Of a stretch of DNA of 64,000 nt, positions 57,980 through 64,000 are shown piece by piece (positions within the stretch are counted from its first letter, which is position 1; each line of letters begins with the position of its first letter). This stretch comes from Benincasa hispida (lineage: Eukaryota; Streptophyta; Magnoliopsida; Cucurbitales; Cucurbitaceae). Below the pieces are notes generated by a model that was given only the letters and a program-made list of their open reading frames with translations, was not told where the DNA came from and searched no databases. The DNA is taken from NCBI RefSeq assembly GCF_009727055.1, contig NC_052354.1:52252860-52316859 (forward strand), read 5' to 3'. The position numbers were made by a program, and so were the translations under genes.

Positions 57980-58680
57980 CCGATCGTGCAGTGGCGAGCT
58001 AAACGATCGTGCAGTATTTACTAAACGATCGCATAATTTTGCTAGATGATCCTTGCCCAAAGTAAACGATCGAGTAAAGTCTGTAAGCGACAGACCGAGC
58101 TAAATGATGAACTAAACGATCACATAGCTTTTTCTAGACGATCACTTAGTTTTATCTAAACGATTGGGCATCAACCTATACGATAGTTCTTCACCATCTC
58201 CCACTTGTCCAGTCATGTACGCGATCGATGTTTCCTCCTTCATTTGCCTCATACCAAGTTCGAACAGAGCCCACCCTCTGGATTCTCACACCGAGAATAC
58301 CAAGGTCGCCTTGTTGTTGGTGTCAGACTCAACTCGATACCGTCAAGGTTTTCTGGAGGCCGTTCGTGCTTTTGCTGAGGAGTTCGTGGTCGAGGCGATC
58401 GTTGAGGACGAGCGCGAATTGTTCATGTTGTGTTGCAATCGTGTAGATCGAGACGCATCTTGCTGTTGCTGTTGTTCGAGAAATCGTGCGCAAAGGAGCG
58501 TGGAGACATATCTTCAAATGTTCGTAGAGTTTCTCTCTTTGTTCATTTGAGTTTTTCATGCTGTAATTTCTGTATGAATTGTATAACCGCTTGTTTGAAG
58601 TCGACTGTAAATGTATTGTTCATTCATGATTATGATTTGGAATAATCTTTCCCGTTGCTCATGGAAAATCTCAGATCCGA
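57980..58680 (+). repeat. Long LTR, copy D, right part, with CTAAACGATCG minisatellite
   Basis: Starts with six or more degenerate units of CTAAACGATCGTG, then shares TGGATTCTCACACCGAGAAT and CCGTTGCTCATGG-like words with 62567-63119. The likely end is near 58680, where similarity to copy E is lost. The frame at 58164-58550 is chance, as copy E does not keep it. Confidence 0.6.
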
Positions 58681-59367
58681 TTTTCTTCAATTGGTAGACC
58701 TACTATTCGACTCTTCTAGGACTACTCTAGGTAGCCTTAGGAACAAAAGTGTTCTATTCTCAAACTCATCTTTTGTGCTAGTGGTCATCCTGGAAGATCT
58801 AGATTGGTTACTTACCTAACCCTCGTACAATTGGATCTCTACTTGGAGTTAGATTATTTTCACATTTAAATTAATTCGATTGATCGCTAATCTCTAGTTA
58901 TATCTTGTTTCCAGAGTGGCAATCCCTTAACTTTAGTTAACACCTTCAAGGGTGTACCTTTTGACTATTAAACCCTCAACACTCCATGTCAATAGTTTCA
59001 AAACAATCATTGCTATTAACAACACCACTTTAGCTGATCCCTTCTCGACCTTTTATTTTGGAAACAGATTCTTGTTTTAAACAAAGTTCCATACCTTTCA
59101 CCTCTATAAGCTATCTTTCCATCCAACATCTATTGTCCCAAAGTTTCACATGATAATTAGATATTCTTATTTTACACCAAAATAAATACCTTGTAACCCA
59201 TCATACCATTTCTCCAAACCATACTTAACTAGGAGTTTTGAACACATTAAATTCTTTTCTCTTTCCAAAATAATAACCTTTCTTGGACACTTTTCTCTCC
59301 TTCACACTTATCTTTGATAAAACCACTAAAAGACGTTTTTTTTTTTCACTTTCCAGGTGGAATATAA
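58681..59367. other. Unassigned DNA between two long LTRs
   Basis: No gene recognised. The texture could be decayed gypsy sequence continuing from 47833, since both long LTRs would then be insertions in one older element. I could not confirm this. Confidence 0.35.
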
Positions 59368-60884
59368 TGTTGGGATTGGTGTCTAATTCTCATGGAGTCT
59401 CGTAGTTTGTAATTTAGATACATTGTTATGAATAGAATAAGAGTTGTTACTGGCATTTACTTATATCTAATAAACAAAGCTCTATGGTTATTGTATGTAA
59501 ACTTAAACATGTATAATGAGATATACAAGTGGATCATGCCTTAAGTGATAACCTAAATAGGTCTGTAGTATAAAGATTAAGGAGGGATTCCTGATCCTGG
59601 TGACACTACGGATACGACCCGCTTTGTAGAGGTTTGCAAGTGTTGTGAACTACTACAGATGGTAGATCCTGACTATTCATGTAGAGACATGTGAGCAAGG
59701 GTGTCTTATACAAAGAGTTTGTATAAGATCGGACCACGAGATGACTAGTCTCTGTATATAACGTCGTTGATACTGGAGACTTACATCTCACCTAAACAAC
59801 CATAGGTGACATGATCTCAATCCTGAGTGTTTTGAGAATTCCTGCCTTTGAGGGTGGTCCTTTGATTAGTATGGTAGATAGTGGCCAGATTGCGAACTCA
59901 ACATGCCTACCTTTTTGGAGATTTGTATGATTTGGGAGTTGGGAACTCAGTTACACAAGATGGAATTCACTACTTCCCCGAAGCAGGGGTAAGTAGATAG
60001 TTTGCTCCCTTAAGGGCTGATCCTGGGGCTTGAACATAGTGGCCACAACTTTTCTTAGGAAGAGAGGACTCAATCATAGTAGAACTATGACTTATGTTCA
60101 TTAGAGGGATCAGTGGTACTTAAGGAGTTAGATGTAACTACAGGGACATAACGATTATTAGTCCAACTATACTTACGAGCGATCTATGAAGGGTTATCAC
60201 ATTGTTGATTGGTGGATATAGATACATAATATATCTGTAGTAAGGAGAGTTCGGCTGTTAGTCTTTAGTAGAGTGCTTGGCAGTTAACGGATGGTGGATC
60301 CCATGACTAAAGAGTTCAGTCAGTTATTCACATACCATTGAAGCTTCGAGCTACAGATCTATAAGGTCCACTTGGTAGCTCAATGGATTCAAGTTGAGAA
60401 TTAGTTCTTGGTATTGATTTGAAATGTTCAAATTGACAAGAGGTAATTCAATTATATATGATATGATCGGTGTGATGTATGAGATACGTCAAGTGGAGGA
60501 TTAATGTAAATGAGATTTACATTAAGTACCATGAAATAGAAAAAGAGTTATGGTTTATATGTTTCATGAGATGAAATATTACAACTATAGGTTATAAATA
60601 TAATATGGTAAGTTGGTTATCATATATATTTATAATAATATTAGTTATTGGATAACTATCTCTTTTTCTCTAATAACCAATTGAGAGGGAGGTTATTGGT
60701 AGTTTCATGGTAACCGTGAAATAAAAGGAAAAATATTTTCCTAATTTTAGTACTTGTTGAATTGAGATTTCTATTCTCGAAAAGAACTCACGGTGGCTGT
60801 CAAGTGAATGAGATTTACTAAATGAAGCTGAAGAGAGACTAGATGATCGTGGAGTGATTCTACACGATAATTCACTCAGCTGGC
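59368..60884 (+). repeat. Long LTR, copy E, left part
   Basis: Starts TGTTGGGATTGGTG after TATAA. Close relative of copy D. The hairpin at 59705-59727 is the longest of the five. It ends at CTGGC, where the Athila solo LTR is inserted. Confidence 0.65.
59705..59727 (+). other. Conserved LTR hairpin, copy E
   Basis: Perfect stem CTTATACAAA / TTTGTATAAG of 10 bp, loop GAG. The covarying pair is A-T. Confidence 0.7.
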
Positions 60885-62561
60885 TGATAACGGACAAAAA
60901 TGCACGTTATTACAGCGCAAAGTTATAAAACAATGATGGATTGTGGCGGTAAAAATATATAATATTGCGTCCAAAAGCATTAAGTTCACAACATTGTGAT
61001 CGCATGCGTCCATCGCATTAAAACTGCTAACTTATGTATTTTATGCAAGAAAATGCGTTGATGCAAGGCGAAATTGTGATCAAAGAAAATTAGCGTCTGA
61101 GCGCATAAGAGATTGCGACCGCAAGGATATGCGATCATTTGCATTCGCAAAAATATGCTCAAGAAGGTGGCCGCATAAAGCCGGCGCATTAAGGTGAAAG
61201 CTTAATAAATCACGATGGGACAGAAAGTTGAAGACGGTCGATTCCGAATTAAGTTGACAAGCCATTAACGACACTGTAACAAGTACACTCAACTTTTCGG
61301 TGAAAATTATTCGGCGCATCAGACAGAGAATTAATGCCATCCCATCAGTGCAATCATATGAGAGAAAAAGCTATTCACCCTGAAGATCTATAAATACCGA
61401 AGGCCACCTTCGTTTAAGGAGTTCGGTTTAGTTCGCCCAGTTTAGAGAGTTCACCATATAGACGATAGTTAGCCTTGTTCTTACTTTTCTTATACTTAGA
61501 ATGCGGAAGCGAGAAAAGGGAGAAGACACCGGAAGATCGTCCTGGTCAGCTCGAGAGAGGGCCAGGGAGCGTGGAAAATAGAGAGAGGGCCGACTCTTGC
61601 GAGAGCAAGAATATTTTTTGAGCAGAGTAGAGAAGAACAGTGTAAAAGCCTTGGGAAGCTAGAAATTGCTACCAGGCTCTTTATCTTTATTTCACATTGT
61701 CATTCTGTACTTCAATTTCATATATAGAATGGAACTTGTATTTCTACATCTGTTCACTCTCTTTAAAATATGCATGAATAGCTAAAACTATCGAATGGGT
61801 TGAGAAGTACTTAGCTAACATGACCTAGGATCTTCATTGCATACGATCATCTTGTCTTATGTTGCATCCATCACCCTTTTAGAGCTACTCGAGAGAGAGT
61901 CTAAAGAAAGAACCTAAGACGTAAGAGAGCTAGGTTAGAATCTAGACTCAAGAGAGCAAGATTAGATCTGTATAGCAAGAGATGTAGACTTAGAGATAAG
62001 CTCTGTTTGCCAACATGCATTGCATGCACCTTAGAGGTAGGTTATGGTAGTATGCAGTCGCCTTGTGTATGTTTGTGTCATTCTTCATTGCATAGACAAG
62101 AATAGAGGCTTAGATATAAGTCCTATAGACATCATCGCATACATCGCATGCATTCTAAAACTAAAAGCCGTAGCATTTGCATTGAGAGATGACTTGCTGT
62201 TGTATGTATATAGCATGATCGCATAACACAAATGCAATCCTAGGAAAGCTAAACCCCTTCTCAACCCGTTCCCCTGCATACTCATTGCATCTTTCGTATT
62301 ATCAACTATTTTCTCAACTCTGCCGCATAAACTTTATACTGTAAACAAAAAACCAACCAATCCCTTGATTTATTTGTTACTGCAAAGTGATCTAAAATTA
62401 CCATTGCATACTTTTTTCCTTAGTCCCTGTGTTTGACCCTGAGCTTACCAGGTAACTCAGTAGGATTTATACTTGGATCTTGCTGAGAAAACTTGCATGC
62501 ACAACGCATATACCACCAGTGCATTCCTTACCATTATTTCATTGCATAACAGCACGCATCA
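60885..62561 (+). mobile_element. Solo LTR of an Athila-type element with perfect 5-bp target duplication
   Basis: 1,677 bp, starting TGATAACGG and ending CACGCATCA, flanked by CTGGC on both sides (60880-60884 and 62562-62566). It aligns end to end with the LTR at 49305. A perfect target duplication around one LTR is the hallmark of insertion followed by LTR-LTR recombination that removed the interior. Confidence 0.85.
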
Positions 62562-62566
62562 CTGGC

Positions 62567-63119
62567 CAATAGCTAAACGATCGTGGAGCTTTTGCTAAAC
62601 GATCGTGAAACTTCTTCTAAATGATTGGGCATCGTCTAGACGATAGACCCTATCATTTCCTACTTGCTCAATCGTTTACACGATTGTTCCTTCGGTCTCG
62701 TCCTCTAACAAAGTTCACATAGAGCCCACACTTCTGGATTCTCACACCGAGAATACTAATGTAGCCATTATGGTGGTGTCGTACTCAACTTGACATAGTC
62801 GAGGTTTTTGGAGGTTGTTCGCTGTGTTCGTGATTTTGGAGATAATTGTGATCATGCAGTGTTGCGATCATAGTGTTCGAGCGTTTGGTTTGCAATCTTG
62901 TTGATTGTTCGAGCGTTCGTGATCAAGGGTGTTGAAGATGAGTCTTCAAAGATATGTTAATTTTATTCCTTGATCTTAATAAAGCATGCGGTAATTTTGT
63001 TTTGTGCATAATCTGTATGTTTCCGTTTCTTGATTGTAATTGTTTATGTTCATATACGAATGGAATTTGGAACGATCATTCCGTTGCTCATAGAAATCCT
63101 TATATCTTATTTCTTGCAC
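62567..63119 (+). repeat. Long LTR, copy E, right part, with CTAAACGATCG units
   Basis: Resumes with AGCTAAACGATCGTG units, then TGGATTCTCACACCGAGAAT and CCGTTGCTCATAG, in line with 57980-58680. The probable end is TTTCTTGCA at 63119. No matching TATAA duplication directly follows. Confidence 0.6.
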
Positions 63120-64000
63120 GTAATCTCGTTACTAAAGTATAATTTACTTAACTCCTCCATAAGTCCTATCTTTCTCACTAAGAATTTTCATTTTGTAGAA
63201 TTCTCCTTCGCCAATTTTCATGCATTTAAACTCCAAAAAACTTTTGTTTGTTCAAGTTTGACCAACTAGGATTTCCTCATCGCAATAAGGCTATGGTTTT
63301 AATCTAGGTACCTTAAAATAATCGTTCAAGTCAAACAAATAACACTTTGATTTATCTCTTTTAAGTCCAAGCTCATGTCCAACTATTTTGGCTTCCTTTA
63401 ATGACATCAACTTAGCTAGATATTCCAAAAGAATTTTTCATATCATTACACGTACTTTTACTAGTAACTTGTCTCCCCTTTCAAGCATGTACCTGAGAAA
63501 TCTGAAACACAGTACTTTACCTAGTCTATCAATTTCCTAGTATTACCAAAGCGATCATGTCCTATTAATCCTTTCAAAATTTCTCTTGAAATGTTTGGTT
63601 TTAATATCTTAGAACCTCTAATAAATCTATAGTCTCGTCATTTTCTCTTTCTTATCCACAAAACAACTTTTAACCTTATACTTGAGTACGCGCCTTGTGA
63701 AGAAATTTATTTATACTACCACCAATTTTATTACACATTACAAAACATAACACTAGTCCTCAATGAATTCTTGTGAAGAGAATTTTATTCATTGGCTTAA
63801 ACATATACATAATTTTATTCCTAAACTGTCGTCACTCTATATAATTTCATCAACCTTTAAGATCTTTGAACTGAAGTATATATTTCCTTTCTAACAGTTC
63901 TTCCATGAGATAAACTAGTGCCAAGTGACCTCATAATTTTTTTTTTCCTTTTGTAGCATCGTATATGAATAATCAACTTATAATAACTTCAATCGAGTCA
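63120..64000. other. Unassigned DNA at the window end
   Basis: AT-rich; no gene or clear repeat recognised. Possibly decayed transposon sequence, as at 58681-59367. Confidence 0.4.

Noticed and set aside
58164..58550. 128-codon plus-strand frame, apparently serine- and leucine-rich
   Set aside because: It lies in the 3' part of LTR copy D, and the related copy E does not keep it open.
47834..63119. One simple 11.5-kb tandem duplication of LTR plus Athila element
   Set aside because: The two Athila LTRs have different flanking bases, one has its own perfect CTGGC duplication, and they are strongly diverged from each other, so separate insertions fit better. A full flank alignment would settle it.
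1..64000. CRISPR array, bacterial operons, rRNA or tRNA genes
   Set aside because: Repeats here are transposon ends, minisatellites or LTRs without the direct-repeat and spacer regularity of CRISPR. No tRNA cloverleaf or rRNA was recognised by eye, though a tRNA search was not run.

Overview
This is a repeat-dense stretch of nuclear DNA from a flowering plant. The evidence is an AT-rich background, one spliced gene with nine exons, and many nested plant transposable elements: Ty1/copia, Ty3/gypsy of the Athila and Tekay/Del types, Mutator-like, CACTA-like, hAT-like and MITEs. The style of the repeats resembles cucurbit genomes, but that is an impression and not a demonstration. I saw no bacterial operon, CRISPR array, rRNA gene or tRNA gene.

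Layout. 1-2082: 5' part of a decayed copia element on the minus strand, with its LTR. 2110-2300: a 95-bp duplication around a single N. 3720-4022: a CACTA-like MITE. 4428-9950: a nearly complete but dead Tork-like copia element on the minus strand. 10324-12670: a long copia-type LTR with its primer-binding site and a truncated leader. 13019-13552: a broken GH18 chitinase-like pseudogene. 15485-17070: a duplicated AT-rich unit holding a GC-richer insert. 17540-18626: a Mutator-type MITE with 9-bp target duplications. 18650-28310: a Mutator-like element carrying plant mobile domain (PMD) exons on the minus strand and the 3' end of a MuDR-type transposase on the plus strand. Most of it appears twice around a 25-N gap. 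29371-33669: a second Mutator-like element whose long terminal inverted repeats are built of tandem units. Its left repeat is split by a copia LTR, which is itself split by a hAT-like MITE. 33925-39722: the only intact gene, a calcineurin-like metallophosphoesterase of 316 residues. 40263-41752: a transposon with TIRs around a GC-rich minisatellite. 42131-47833: remains of a Tekay/Del gypsy element, minus strand, interrupted by another long LTR. 47834-58680: a long LTR interrupted by a dead Athila-type gypsy element. 59368-63119: a related long LTR interrupted by a solo LTR of the same Athila family.

Five members of one long-LTR family (about 1.9-2.2 kb, starting TGTTGG) recur at 10324, 29552, 44222, 47834 and 59368, all on the plus strand. 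Each holds a short hairpin about 310-350 bases from its start. One stem pair of that hairpin is G-C in two copies and A-T in three, so pairing is kept while sequence changes. This is the most interesting signal I found. The second is that two Athila-family LTRs of almost equal length sit at nearly the same place and in the same orientation in two of these long LTRs, apparently by separate insertions.

Several features look like assembly artefacts. The two PMD copies differ mostly by small insertions and deletions and meet at a 25-N gap. A 677-N gap interrupts a reading frame that looks continuous across it. A single N separates two identical 95-bp units. Apart from the metallophosphoesterase, nothing here should be read as a working protein gene.
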